This document shows, in pieces, positions 22,788 to 35,800 of a DNA stretch of 64,000 bases. The position numbers were made by a program, and so were the translations under genes. The DNA lies in assembly GCA_030248225.1 (NCBI GenBank), contig JASANE010009957.1, positions 24,891 through 88,890 on the forward strand. Reading direction: 5' to 3'. Below the pieces are notes generated by a model that saw only the letters and a list, made by a program, of their open reading frames with translations, was not told the DNA's origin and did not search any database. The first letter of the stretch is position 1. Each line of letters begins with the position of its first letter. The stretch is from Trileptium ribeirensis. Taxonomy: Eukaryota; Nematoda; Enoplea; Enoplida; Thoracostomopsidae.

Positions 22788-23822
22788 GGGGTAGTTGTGT
22801 GTTACGGGGTAAGGCAATACGATTGTACACCTCGTAATATGAGCATATATTTACAAATACTATTGGTATTAGGGTCACAATACATGAACAAAGTCTATAC
22901 AGTGGGATGAATGGGCAAGGTTAAACGTTGGTTCCTCGAATTCCGAATAGAATGTCCACAGCCGTATTTATCTCCTCGATTCTAACAAATGCTGTGGTGG
23001 CGGGTGAGCTTACCTTACTATACGGACTTTAGGGATCGGGCAAAAATGGATCGCGCGATATAATTAACCGGGCGTCAATGGAAAACTAGTCACTCCATAA
23101 TAACAATAATAAAACAAAATACCATTTGGCTGGTGCAGGCAAGCTGAATGCGGCTAACAAACACGAAAAGGTTAGACGGAGGGTCGAGGTTTGCTCCAGG
23201 GATACGAATATTAAAATGTGATTCGACTACACCTATCCTACTCTACAATAAGTCGAATACAGTGGCAAAATATATAGGTACATAATACAACTACTAAACG
23301 TAATAAATTACAAAAAGTGAGCGGAGGAATAGTCAAAGAATATTATATTTTATTTATGTATACATGTATTTTAACTAAATAATCAATTTATAAAGTATCA
23401 CAGTTTAGACATTTGATGTCAAATCCATCTTACAAAAAGCTAGCTATGTAAAAAAATGCAAATTAATTAGTAATATCACCCGATTATTTAATTAATTACT
23501 AATTAGTAAACACGATAAAATCATAAAGGCTTAAAGTCACATATTCATGATCAGCGATATCGAAAATTCCCGAGTGCTAAAAATCAGCAATTTTAAGGTG
23601 ATTTTAAAATTTGCATAAAAATGACTAATCATATAGCTAATTGATTACTTAACTAATTAGCATATACGGCCAAGTTTTAGAGCGTCAGAAATATCATATT
23701 CGTGATCAGCGTCATAGAAAACTCCCGAAGACAATTTTTGTCATTTCGGAGCACTTTGAAAATTTTCAAAAAAATAGCTGCTAATAAATAATTACGTAAT
23801 TAGCTAATTAGCACATCTATCT
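22788..23822. other. AT-rich repeats, no gene
   Basis: From 23.45 kb the sequence repeats TAATTAGCTAATTAG-like words and a motif TCATATTCGTGATCAGCG (near 23541, 23695 and diverged at 24210). This is a dispersed AT-rich repeat into which the element at 23823 has inserted. Confidence 0.4.
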
Positions 23823-24176
23823 GGCCTGTCCACAGCCCTCCGAATAGTGGGGGAAAACTTCGGGGGGCCCCATGTGCATTCTCGGGGGAAATTTCAAAGT
23901 GGGGGGGATAAATTTTGCTTAAAAATACAAAATATTTCCATATTTTCCTGCATTTTTACTACTGTGAACGTACTTTCAAGCTAAAAAACATTATAAATAG
24001 TGATAATTAATGTTTAAAAAACAATTTGCAAACAAAGAACATAAATTTTCAGACATAAAAAATTTTTGGAATTAGTTGAACATGGGTGGTTTCGGCCGTG
24101 TGGGGGTACGGACATGGAAAATCTCACGAACATGGGGGATTTGGAAAGTGGGGGGTCCCCCCACTGTGGACAGGCC
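23823..24176. mobile_element. MITE with GGCCTGTCCACAG inverted ends
   Basis: GGCCTGTCCACAG at 23823-23835 is exactly mirrored by CTGTGGACAGGCC at 24164-24176, so the element is 354 bases long. TCTATC occurs on both flanks, one base out from the termini, and may be the target duplication. Runs of G just inside both ends (GTGGGGG, GGGGGATTTGG) extend the symmetry. There is no coding capacity. Confidence 0.75.
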
Positions 24177-26391
24177 GGTCTATCATATCCCCGAATACTA
24201 ATAAACACTAGATTCATAATCAGCACGTAGAGATGTAATAGTCGCACCAAAATAATGCTTTACAATAATTATTCATTGAAAAATCTGCAGTTTTTGTTTG
24301 AAAATGCTAAAAATAAGCTGACACGCTTAACTAACTAGCTAAAGCTAATTAGACAAAATCTATATGTCATCTGTTCGATATTACTCGTTTCAAATAAAAA
24401 AATTTTTAAATCGGCCCGTTAATTATTGAGGAGTTCAACGGACAGACGGTGCCGAATTTTCCCGCTCTGACGAAAACAAAAACGCTTTGCTTCGCTACGC
24501 CTAATTATACAATAGATAATAGTAATGGCATCATGCAACAAGAATAATGGTACAATATAATGATAAAGTACGCCTCTCAAACAGTGCGACTCATTTGAAG
24601 GCATGACATGGCAGTAAGTTTATGGTTCAAATCCGTATTCTACAATCGTAAAATGTTGTACTGGATTTACTGATGCGAAATGATCTCAGGTGCTACAGTT
24701 TAACTGGAACCACCCGGCGATATATTTTATCATACATAAGTTTATGCATACGCGCAATTGTGCAGGAAAATTTTAAACGGCAAAGGGCGTTAGCGATCTC
24801 TTTTATTTGGCTATACTCAACTGGGCTATCTATTCGCTGAAAATTTTGCTAGGGGGCCCCTGGCTCCGAACCGGGGGCGCCCGACTTTGCCAGTGGCATT
24901 TTATCAAGAGAAAAACGGTTTAAAATCGTGTCAGAAACAGTGTCAAAATGCTTTTGATGGAGAGAAAAGCCATTTTGAAGCAAATTTTGACAAAATTTGC
25001 GAAATTTTTTGCTTCAGGATGGAATTTTAGTACAATTTTGATCAAATTTTATATACGTTGGATCGATTGGAAACAAAAGATTTTCCAAGAGGCGGTGAAC
25101 CGGAAGGAGCCCAAAATTTAGCCAGGCGCCATGAACCAGTGGAAACCCAAAAATTCTATAGGGTCCCACCCCAATTTGGAGAGCCCGGCTCAAACTTATC
25201 CGATTGCAAGTTCATCGAAATTTTGCATACCTACTGTAACTAGCTAACCGCGCCGGTGCGGCAAAAGTACACTACCATCAACACGTAACAGAGATATTGT
25301 TACCGATTGGGAGGGAACAGGGAAAGTATAAGGTGGATTTGACGTCCACTAGTAATAACTTAAACGTAGTTGCGATCGGTTCAAATTAGGCAAAATTATG
25401 CTTGCCTGACAACGATACAAGTGGGTATATGTACATATATGTTCGGTGCTTAAACTTGTGAACTTAAATTGTGAATCAAACATCTTATACGTGGCCGTTT
25501 CAATGGTTACACTCGTGAACCAATGCTAACCAGGGGCGTGCAGTGCAGATACCCTATTTCTCGGCTTACAAGTCCCGGTAAATGTAGGTTGAGACCAATT
25601 TTCTAATTTTTAAGGTTTTCCTAAAGGTATTATTGCATAAGGAATATCTCCACGCGATTTATACATTATGCCTAACTTATTAAGGCGGCAAGAAAGGTTC
25701 TGATGAAAACAGCTTTCAATATCTCAATAGCATAAGCTAAGAAAGTTTTTGGAACTTAAGGACCGTACTGATCCTTAAATTCACGAGTGTAGTATATGTA
25801 CAAATTTTATAGCCAACTTCGCCAAAGAAGGACTTTCGCACTACCGCGGATAGTGGCGGCCCAGTGCTGAAACACTATATACGGATCGTCAAAAATGCTT
25901 ATTGGTTCTCCTAAATATAGTTTCTCAATTTGACTACTGTTCCTTTAACTGATCCTTAGTCGAAAGTAACGAGGACTGCGATCGAGCTCGCGAGCACTGC
26001 CGAAGCAGTTGTCCTTTCTGATGTCATTCCCCAATTTCCATCTCAGCCGGGTTAAACGATTAGCCTAAATGACTGATTTGTCATGATTTGTATGTCCGAA
26101 TTTGTATTTCTCCTTTGGAATTCTTTTTGTCACAATATAGGTTCACTCATCGCTGCGAAGCGATGGTACTATGGTAGCGATAGGGACACTCCTAAGCTGA
26201 CGAACCAATAGTTAGGGAATCTATATGTGGCATATTAAGCAGATTCTATTCGTCCTTTGCTTTACATAACTTGTATAACTATGTTATACAAATGTATGAA
26301 TTTGGGCGTTGGTTTCAAGGCATGGGGACAGTGGTAGAAAGGTAGTTAAGCTAGCCAAAACTCAATTCACAATTAAAACCTATGGGCGAGG
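24177..26391. other. dispersed repeats, no supported gene
   Basis: The host AT repeat continues to about 24.4 kb. 24840-25210 holds a GC-rich segment (GGGGGCCCC, CCGGGGGCGCCC) with a 61-codon frame of no known content. 25530-25900 resembles a degraded element. No splice-supported coding sequence was found. Confidence 0.35.
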
Positions 26392-26463
26392 ATGACTAAT
26401 AAACCATCAGCACCAGTCCTAAAACAAGTAACTTTTGGTACAGAAGATGTCAAAGTAACGTTT
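26392..26463 (+). CDS. candidate first coding exon of an unknown gene
   Basis: ATG at 26392 opens 24 codons (MTNKPSAPVLKQVTFG and on, ending VKVTF) and stops exactly at a strong donor, TTT|GTAAGTAT. The composition looks protein-like. There is no database-style match I can recall. The frame ends in phase 0. The candidate exon at 26997 needs two preceding nucleotides, so if both belong to one gene, another exon lies between them or one boundary is wrong. Confidence 0.3.
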
Positions 26464-26996
26464 GTAAGTATCCTATTCTTTATAAAAACTAAGTTAAATT
26501 TTCTCTATTTTTGGTTATTAAATTATTATTGCCGTTTGACATCAAATTTACCAACGTGGTAAATTTGATACTGCATTTGTAATGACGGCGTATTTGAACT
26601 TAGTGTCTCCGATACAGCCGTGCTGCATTGATGAAACTAAAACACTACAGCTATCAAACTAAAACTCAATATACCTATGAAACTAAACCTATCTAGCTCT
26701 ATGTTACTGTGTAAATTTTTATAAAAACTTGAGCGGCATTTATTTGGTTCGGGGTTAAATTTATTCTTCTGGTTCACCGGACAAACGGATCCAGTTGAAT
26801 CATTTCAAATGTAATGTCTTATTTAAAAGAGCAGATGTATATGTATAACCCAATAAAATTAAAACAAAATGCAATATTTAGTTATCACGTTTTAAACTCT
26901 AAGCGAGACATTCCTTTTGAGTCAAGGTGGAACCAGTTGCATATTGTTAAATTTTAAGGTTGCATCTGAAAGATTGTATTCTTATGTTTAATTCAG

Positions 26997-27070
26997 CAAA
27001 ATTTTAGCCAAATTCTTGGAGGAAATTTTGCCCGAGCTTGACTACCTTCGGTTGTTAAGAAATGTTCAGG
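26997..27070 (+). CDS. candidate internal exon of an unknown gene
   Basis: A good acceptor (TTTAATTCAG) is followed by an open frame with an amphipathic, helix-like product (KILAKFLEEILPELDYLRLL). The exon can end at CAGG|GTACAA. A later segment at 27233-27346 after CTCGACTCAG could continue in that phase to TAG. I do not recognise the protein, and the model is inference from splice signals and composition. Confidence 0.28.
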
Positions 27071-28235
27071 GTACAACTCCGTAAATGTATAAGTTTGGTA
27101 TATTGCATGCGTGAAACCTCCTAATCATACTCGAAATAGAAAACTACCAAGGATAGGAATGTTTTTTGTTTACATATTTCCTTGAAGAAAATTTATTTAA
27201 CCTCGGTCGGCTCAAGTTCACTTTCTATCTCCTAACTCGACTCAGGACATCATGCAAAGTTATTCTTCAGGAGTGTCGCGATTTGTTTATATCCTAAATC
27301 TGCCCGAGGGGAATTCAGCATCGATGATCTGCAGGACTAGCTGAACAACAGGGTTACCATGACAAGGAAAGCATAGACATGTAGCCTCACGGTACTAAAG
27401 ACTTCAATCCGACTAATTGTTGTTCATTTCTACTAGACGTCAACGGTTCTCCCTATAGAATTTAATCTTCTCTGACATGAGTGCCACTCGCCTTTTTAAA
27501 ACCGTCTCCCTGTCCATACTTACGGACATGGAGCCCGGCCGACGATCCGCCCATCGCACGTCCATCCACTTGCAAAACCAAAAACCCAAAACTGAAAACA
27601 GAAGCAAGTAAAACATGTTAACAAAAGTAAACGAAAGCATCGGATCCGGGCTGTGAAATCGACAGAACTATGCTGCCGAAGTCAAACTGAATCGTCACAC
27701 TTGGTCGGAACGTGTGTCCCCCACTGTCTTTTCAGACTCTAACCAATCAGAGGCGCCTTAATCAGTACCAAGGTTTCGGTATTTTCTTAAATTATCCAAT
27801 TACATTTTAGTATGGTACGGCTACCGTAAACCGGTCGCGATCCCAATCCGTAATTTCTTTGGAGGTTAGGGTAATTAAAAAACCCTTTAATTTTGGTAAC
27901 CGTTCCGGGGTCCCAGAACTTAGTCAGCAAAATCGTCTCTTTTCGAGACGATTTGTCTCAATTTTCCTGACAGCATATTCCCCAAGCTGTCAGAAGCCCA
28001 AAACCCAAACTTATTTCCCAATTTTATCCCGAAATTAATCCTAATTTATGTAATTTTAATTATTAAATGAATAATTTTATTTTAATATTAATTTTTACTT
28101 AATATATCAATATAACTATTAGTATTAAGTATACGTGTTCTACTTTATTATTAGGTCCTGTCCAGACATACATATTAATATTCCTATACTTCCATATTAA
28201 ATTTAAATTATATTACTTTATTATTCGACATATAC
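27071..28235. other. no supported gene
   Basis: Apart from the possible terminal exon near 27233-27346, nothing is recognised. A 66-codon minus-strand frame at 27440-27640 has a hydrophobic start but no context. 27940-28235 is very AT-rich. Confidence 0.35.
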
Positions 28236-29320
28236 AGCAGGAAATTACCGGAACCTTGTGTTCGAAGCTTATATAAAACAAATGAAGGAAGAAATGAAGG
28301 TACTGTGCTTTTAAAATGTAATAAAAATAAATTTTACATTAAACTTAATGTATTGCGATGATATTATTGCCTCTCTGGGACTTTGAAGACGCTGAGGAAA
28401 CCAAAATACTTATCGATCAAGATGATGTTTTTTGTACTCCCAGCGGAAAATTGCTTCGCTGTAAAGGCTTGCGTAAACTGTGTCAAACTGAATGTTCTTT
28501 GAACGCATGGAGCGTAGACAAGGCAATTTCGCTTTGACTTCAACCACCTCCCTTTTCTAGACATAAGTTTGTTACGTGTTATTCCGAAATTTGAAATTAT
28601 TGGTTTAAATGGGTATAAAAGACTATAAAAGGTATACTATAATTTTTGAACAATGGTCGGACACATTGTTCAGGCTAGCGTTAGGCAACCGCGGTCCCTC
28701 AGCTAGATGAAGGCGCTGACTTTCTGATCAAAATGCTATATATAAATGAGACAAACTGTGATACTGCTTGCACAGTTTCAATAAATGTGTTTAATTATCA
28801 AGAATACAATTTCTGGCTGCGTTGCACATATGTTACTTTACTTAAATGATAGGCTGATGTACTAAGTTTAAAAGCGCACTGGCTTGTGCTTGACGCAATT
28901 TATGTTAGCCAAGCTTACAGTTAAGTACTTCTAAATTATCCATACTCTGTTACCGATTTGAACCGGTATAATTCTAGCATACACCGCAGACTTCTGAAGG
29001 GGTAAAATAGCTGCTACAAGCATCGACTTGGTTTTGTTTTGTCAACAAACTCCTGCAGGGTCAGGATGAAAAATTCCTACAGAAATTATTTGTCCTACTT
29101 ACGTTTCAAAGGGCAACTTCTGAGTTAATATTTTCTTTTTTTTGTTGTCTTGGAACTTGATCATTGTGTATATGTTACATGTTTGGACCACAGCTGAAGC
29201 AAAAATGTGCAAAATTTTAAACCGGAACTCCGGTTCTGGTATGGTTTTCGTCTTTTGCCGGAACCGCAACCATAACACGATTTTCGCAGGAACCGGAATT
29301 AAGGTTACTACCTGATATAT
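28236..29320 (+). mobile_element. LTR-like repeat family, copy A
   Basis: Shares long stretches with 35216-36197 (reverse) and 44819-45545, for example TTTTACATTAAACTTAATGT followed by ATTGCGATG, and CTTATCGATCAA. About 400 bases further it has TATAAATGAGACAAACTGTG (28740) and then CAGTTTCAATAAATG (28772). A TATA box about 35 bases before a polyadenylation signal is the compact arrangement of an LTR promoter and R region. The left end has ACCGGAACC. The right part (29220-29300) has ACCGGAACTCCGG and GAACCGGAA. No coding region is present. Confidence 0.7.
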
Positions 29321-29359
29321 GTAATATATATTTTACTTATATACGGATGGGCAGACGGT

Positions 29360-30010
29360 TGTGCGAATAAATAGGCGGAAAACTAACGCTGGAGTGGAAC
29401 ACGAAAAAGGGCTCCAAATCTATCAGTCACCTCGAGCACACGGTATGGGCCTCAGATTCGGACTCGGTTCCTCCAGCCGAGCATTTTGATACCCTAAGAT
29501 TTTGACACTATAAGGTTCAAACCAGAAAATGGAAACCGGACCGTTGGGCGAGTCCATCTAAGCTTGCGGTAAGAAAATGGCAGGTTTCAACGGTCCTCAG
29601 TGGGCTGGGGTTTTCTTTTTATCTGTAGGACCATGGAATTATACTTTTGGTTGGACGTAATAAGAGGAACACGACGATGGATGATGTGCCCATCGGAAAA
29701 TTCTCGTCATTTCCACGGGGTTACTTTACCCAAGGTGGGCACATTAGACTCTTACCAGGCTAAAATCAAACCCTAGAGACCACGGAACATCGTTATAACA
29801 TTTATATGCATAACTAATAATTAGTTATTAAATTAAATATATATAGTTTTAATTTGGCCAATTTTCCATTTTTTGATGGTGCTATCAATTGCCCTTAATA
29901 AGTCCGTGGATTCTGATCTGATTTGGTGGGGACCGGTCGGATTTAAAAGCCCGGAAAATTTTGTACCTGTAAAATATGTGTCTGTCTTACAATTTCTCAA
30001 TGGTTCCAGG
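29360..30010 (+). repeat. second dispersed repeat family (D), copy 1
   Basis: Collinear with the reverse strand of 44090-44690. Shared words include GGAGTGGAACACG, GGGTTACT(T/G)TACCCAAGG followed by TGGGCACA, GAACACGACGATGG and CAAGTCCGTGAATT-like sequence. The family is about 600 bases and of unknown class. The 90-codon frame at 29873-30145 overlaps it and is not called. Confidence 0.65.
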
Positions 30011-30875
30011 GTTACGGGCCGGACCCGTCAAGACCCTCAATTCCGAGGATTCATAATTGACATTTTAAAATTCCTATTAATATATTTCTTTTGTACTGCG
30101 CTTTTCCAGTGTCCACTAAACATGGTGAAAACACTGGTAAAATAATATTTCAGCAAATTTACTACTAATTTTCAAAAATTTAACTCAATTGCTGTTCGCT
30201 GCACGACGAACATACATAATTCGGGGATTTTTTCACGGGAAGGGGCGGTTGGGACCAGTTTCCTACAATACAAAATTTTCATATTTTCGCTACCTACTTT
30301 TAATCCTTCTACCCCTATCCTCTTTAAATCCGCGTGTTCATACCATACCCTCATAAACGGAATAAATTCATGACTCGCACAGGTCATATGCCATTTGCGG
30401 GTCGGAAATGGTAAGAAATCCCAAAATACCTCACTAAACCCGCAAAAGGATATCAACCATACATTTACAGCACAATATGATTAATATCAAATGAAGATGG
30501 CGGGCCGGGGCCGGTAAGGTACTAGGGGGTATATACCTCATTAAACCCGGCCAACCAGTAACTACATATTAATGTACGTACAACAGGCGAGGATCATGCG
30601 AGTTTCGCATAGCCCATATAAATATCAACGATTATCATGAATTTACGGACAACTGGTCAATGAGTTACAAATGAAATAATGAAAAGACGGTACAGTAACG
30701 TGGTATATACATTAAACATATTGCGAACGTACTCAGTCTATGGTTCATAGAATTATAACAATGTTTGACATGGATGCAACGACAACTTTTTCTTGAACGA
30801 CAACAAAAAGGCATTATATCAATGAATTGTACACTTAGCTAAACAGCTATGGGGACAATATGTGGTGCAATAATT
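30011..30875. other. no gene seen
   Basis: A 94-codon minus-strand frame at 30172-30456 shows no domain. The sequence is otherwise unremarkable. Confidence 0.35.
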
Positions 30876-30970
30876 GTAACAATGAATCCTAATGGTACAA
30901 TAGGGTATACAGTACTAGTAACAATGAATCGTAATGATACAATAGCGTATGCAGTAATGATAACAATGAA
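30876..30970. repeat. short tandem repeat, period ~42
   Basis: GTAACAATGAATC(C/G)TAATG followed by TACAATAG recurs at about 30877, 30919 and 30959. It forms the 3' end of the minus-strand ORF at 30889-31398 and gives that protein a repetitive, hydrophobic tail. Confidence 0.6.
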
Positions 30971-31398
30971 TAATTCAGAAAGCACAGAATAACACATAAA
31001 GAGTCAGAATTAAGTAATCCGTACGGTTGCAACAGCAGATACAATATACATTTACAAACAGCGCCATGTCCATGGCCACAGTTGCTGAGTTCTCTACACA
31101 CGTCTCTATATGTGTTAAAAACCGTGGATTTTAATGCTTGTAGCGATTTCTGTTGCTTGACTAGTAATTCATTGCCCGTTTTTCTGTGGTGGGGATTAAT
31201 CTGTCTTTTAACGATCCGAAATGCATCTGTTACACTTGTTTGCTGTACAAAATGATCCCAATTTTGGAATACAATAGATAACGTGATTTTTGGGCTCTTT
31301 TCGTGACCCGACCAAACCTCATTCGGTGTACTTTTTCGTGGCGAAGATGCTAGAATCGGGCTTCGCGCCTTACTAAAGGGCATAAATAAAGATTTCAA
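30889..31398 (-). CDS. 169-codon ORF of unknown function
   Basis: ATG at 31398 to stop at 30889. The first 120 residues have balanced, protein-like composition (VWSGHEKSPKITLSIVFQNW, later VFNTYRDVCRELSNCGHGHG), while the last 45 are Leu/Tyr-rich because they read through a 42-bp tandem repeat. CTTTAG just inside the start could equally be a splice acceptor of an internal exon. No family is recognised. It lies 1.36 kb upstream of POLR3F and on the opposite strand, so it could be a divergent neighbour or an ORF of a decayed element. Confidence 0.35.
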   Translation of the reverse strand: MKSLFMPFSKARSPILASSPRKSTPNEVWSGHEKSPKITLSIVFQNWDHFVQQTSVTDAFRIVKRQINPHHRKTGNELLVKQQKSLQALKSTVFNTYRDVCRELSNCGHGHGAVCKCILYLLLQPYGLLNSDSLCVILCFLNYSLLSLLHTLLYHYDSLLLVLYTLLYH

Positions 31399-32755
31399 GT
31401 TTTAAATGAGCTGTAGCGCGAATGAATAAGTTAAAGTATATGCAGCTAAAGTTGGGTTATGCGTGTAACCCTAAAAACTAAAGGAACATTATCAAACTTC
31501 ACTATTATCCGACTAGTAGGAATTCTTCGCTTCGCTCGTTTTACTTAGCTTTACTCAGAATTTAATTAGGAGTCCCGATTACTCGTTTAAGGGTTGCAGT
31601 TATTCTCTAGTAGCTATGTGCATATATTTTTGCTCAGTGCACTTCATGGTAATCCCAAACGCACACTCACATGTTCCAGTGTCACGTAAAACAACGCGTT
31701 ACTCAAGGTTCCTTTTGGAAGTTAAGTTTCGGATAATGTCGGTTAATACACATTTCTATGCAAAATCTCCGCACTAAAACACACAAAAAGTAAAAACTAA
31801 AACACAAAACACGACAATAACACTCTGCTAGCAATAAACGTCATCGTTAAAATACATAATCAAGCTATTTCTCGTCGTCATTGTAATTGAATCACGCTCA
31901 TGCTTCTATTCATGAGCACCGAAACACACCGTTCATTGCTTCCTAAACAAAACGTAAAAATCCACTTAAGCCTGTATATAATAGTTAGATAGAGGGAAAC
32001 TGAATTCATACTTGTGTTTGATTCCTGTTTTTTCAGCCTAAACTTAACGTCTGTAACATTAGAGAAGGTAAAATTTCTCATCGTTGTGACCCGAGCCGAG
32101 CAAATTTTCTGGTATATATTTGTTTCTATCCAATTTAAAATTCGTGTAAGGTTTGCAAAAAGCTATCTAGCTGGAATTCCATCAGATTTCGCGTCCGTGG
32201 ATTGTGGCTTCTCTAAACTACCAAAAATATGCCTGGTAGGAATGACCTGGTGGTCCCTTCAGTTTGGAACTGGTGGAAATCGAAAATAGTTGAACTGTGA
32301 AACCATAAAGTTCTGTGACCGTCAGAAAACGTCAAAAATGTCTGTTTTGGCAACTGATTGTAATTGTTCTTACTTAAAAAGGGAAAATTATAGTGGTTTT
32401 TAGCCGTGCAGGGGAAAATTAAGGGATTTCGTGGCCAAAATAGGGTAAAATTCGCATATTTTTTTAGCCAAACAATAAAAAAATTGATAATTTTTAATGC
32501 TGCAAGAAAGTACCTGTGGTATGAACTGGAGGAGGCCAAAATTTATCTGGTGGACATGAACTGGGGGAATCTGCGGTAGGTTGAATTATCTATACTTAAA
32601 TATGATTTTATGAATATGATTGGCATGAGAACGGTCAAAATTAAGCTTGGTATGTTACTCATCTTGTGTTAAGCAAGCCTATGGCTGATGATGTCCAATC
32701 CTGTTATTTTTAGAGATATTGATTTTTCGCTAATACACAGTACGTATATTACCTG
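31399..32755. other. intergenic sequence upstream of POLR3F
   Basis: No coding exon is recognised. Frames at 32014-32289 (+) and 32213-32539 (-) overlap each other and a low-copy repeat (ACCATAAAG...AAAACGTC, which recurs at 32988-33020). The POLR3F promoter must lie here. No clear TATA box stands directly before the ATG. AATACACAG just upstream could be the acceptor of a leader exon. Confidence 0.35.
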
Positions 32756-32823
32756 ATGGCTAACCTAGCAACGACTAGTGGTGTCAAGGCGGAGCCCGGC
32801 GATGTTTCAGATGCTGAAACCAA
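32756..32823 (+). CDS. POLR3F: POLR3F exon 1
   Basis: Encodes residues 1-22 and two bases of codon 23 (MANLATTSGVKAEPGDVSD). It ends at CAA|GTAAGTAT, a strong donor, in phase 2. The N-terminal tail is not conserved in the family, but the phase fits exon 2 exactly. Confidence 0.8.
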
Positions 32824-35800
32824 GTAAGTATATATATATATAAATAAGCTTTTGTTAGGTTTCACCTGTCGTTGTACTGATGCTGTTATGTATAAATATT
32901 ATACAGGCTTCTCAGTACTTCCAAAATAATACCTGGGAAGGAGATTGCTTCCGGTTCATTTGAGGGAATCTTCCAGCTCAACTGGAAACCATAAAGCACT
33001 GGAAGTGTCAAAAAACGTCGTACATGTGTAGTATATGTATATGTAAATAAAGTTTAAGGCTATTTTTGGCCACACTGGAAAAAATATGGGTTATTAGCCA
33101 AAATGTGAAACAATCGCATATCAATCACTCCATTATCTATATTGACACGGAAAACCTTTATTGTGGCCATATAATGCTTATTGAGCGGAGCGAGGTCGCC
33201 GAGCGAAACGAGGCGTTTTTATTTTCTGTCTGGGAGCAAAAAAGTCGATGTCCGTTCGTCCGTTAGTTTTTCATGGATCTCAAGAACCACTGAACCTATT
33301 TCAAAAAACTTTTTTTGTTTGAAAGCTTATCATGTGAGGATGTGCATCTGATATTTTAGATGTTTGGCAACTTGCCAATTTTATCATTAATTAAGCTAAT
33401 TAGCTAATTAACACCCTAATTAAGCTCATAACACCTTAATTATTGGTTGTAGAGTCGTTTTGACGGCATATACATTGAGTTTTCCATGGGAAATAAGAAA
33501 ATAGATGCGTTGTACATACATGCCGTCGCTCTGCTCAAAAAATGTAGTTCCACTACGATTGGTTAACTAGTATCTTAAAGATATGATATAAATACATACA
33601 GTATTAAAATTGGTTTTTTTGGGACCCCATTTTGTGCCGCTATCTCCTTATTCGCGAGGAGTCAGATATTTTCATTTTCAAAAAGCATTTCCCTTAACAA
33701 AAATAGAGGTGGTACTTTCTTTAAATGGGATTTGCCATACCCCATGGGTAGGTTGTATAGATAAATCGCACGTGGGGTCATGGGCCAGATTATAACCTAT
33801 TATCTGTAAAAGTCCCGACATGGGAATATCTTCATTCGTTCCTAAATCTGTTTGGACGAATGAACAGACGGACGGACACGGTAAAATTTATCAGTGCGCA
33901 TACAAATAAATGGTTCCGTTGCTGGCTTCGGTTGCTACGCAGTTTTTGTTGCATCAGAGAAAGACACTAAAGTAATGCATTCAGGATAGCATAACGTCCA
34001 TTTTCAGCACGCTTTCATGTTTTCCTTCCCCAATTATCAAAGTTGCAAAACATTCTAAATTTATAGAGAAGCTTCTCTTAAAATTAAATTTCATGAACCA
34101 TTTAGAACGGTGTATGCTCCTTGCGCTCATCATGTTGGATGCTTATGCTTACTGCTATATGTTTACTTTACATGTATATATATATTAATTAGTTACCAGA
34201 AAACATAGAGTCTATTCTAGCCATCTTTTCGTGGAAAAATGATATTTTGGACCTTCCTCCAACGCATAGTACCAAAATAGACCTAATACATGGCCAATAT
34301 GTCTACTATAGGTCTAAAACAACGCAGCAACCATGTTCAGCCGGTTAAATAGCATCACAAACGATAGGAACACCACCAAGAAGCAATAACTCAGTAAATG
34401 GTTCCTTTTGGATAGTTTTACCAGTACTTGAAAGTGGCTGCAGCTGAGACTAGGTACTTATATTAGGCGACGAATCCAGACTAACCACGCCCGTCCGTAT
34501 TCATTCAAAGACGAATTAGTTGCACTAAACAATTTCTAACAAAGTGAAGTACTCGGAGTTGCTTTATGTTAGGCTTTCACGGGCATCAGAGCGACTGATA
34601 AGTATACAATTTGTTGATAACAGTTGTTTGTCGAAAATGATTAAGATGGAACCGTTAGGTAATGGTATAGACATCATAGTTTGGACTAAAGAGTGCTTGA
34701 AATATAATTGTGTTAGTGTTTGAATGACTAGTATTATCTGTTACACAAATAGCACAAAGAATAGTGCTGCGCTTCATCCCAAATACAGTTGGGTTTTTAG
34801 TGAATTAAATTCGAGAAAAATACGCAATTTTGATATCAAATGCACTGCATTACTGTAAAGAAGCATAACAAATTATATTATTTTGCCGCAAATATATGGT
34901 CATCGGGTTGGGCCTTTTACCACTTTTGGCTTTGTTCAAGCTGAAGTCTGCGACGCAGACGGTCCAAACGTATTTCTGCTCGATTTTGCATTATAGACTT
35001 GTGGCGGCTAGTATATATAACGACAATATATTTGTGGGATTCTGTTTAGGGTTTCGGGTTATTGTTTTTTTTGTATTTCTCCTTTTTTCAATTATTAAAG
35101 TCCAGCAGTATTTGTGTAGATAGGAATTAGCCCACCTAGCCGCCCAGTATTGTGTAGTTTGCTAGCTAATATTGAGTAGCGAAATGTAAAACATATTACC
35201 AATTTCGCCATGCAGATTTCAACAGGAAGTGAAACCGGAACTTCGATTCCGGCAAACATTGGCCGGAACCGGAGCCGTAACTCCGGTTAGTGAAAAGTTA
35301 TGCTTTACACAGATAGGCATGATGAATTATTTCACAATTAAGCGGTACTGAAGCAATCTTTGATGTCCTGTTTCAATAATAAGCTTATAAATTAACGAAG
35401 GCTAAAGCGTGACGCACATTTTATAATGTACATATAGAAATCCTCTACATTTGCTGCAATGGGAATTATTATGTTTTCGCGTCAAGCACCAGCCAGTGCG
35501 CTAGTAAACTTTGTAAGTCAGTCTACATTGAAGTAAAGTAACATGTCTGCAACGCAGCCAGAAACTGCGTTCTTGGCAATGAACCGTTTTTATTGAAACT
35601 GCGCGAGCCTTATAACAGTTTGCCTCATTTATAGCATTCTGATCAGAAAGTTATCATCATTATCATCTAGCTGACGGGCACTGATTGTCCAATGGTAGCC
35701 TAAACAATATGTCCACTGATCAGAAAATTATAGTATACATTCTTTTATTTTCTTTTAGAACCAAATATATATACCAATAATTTCAAGTTGCCCACATAAT

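Noticed and set aside
24600..24640. Second tRNA B box (GGTTCAAATCC)
   Set aside because: No A box or cloverleaf arms at the required distance.
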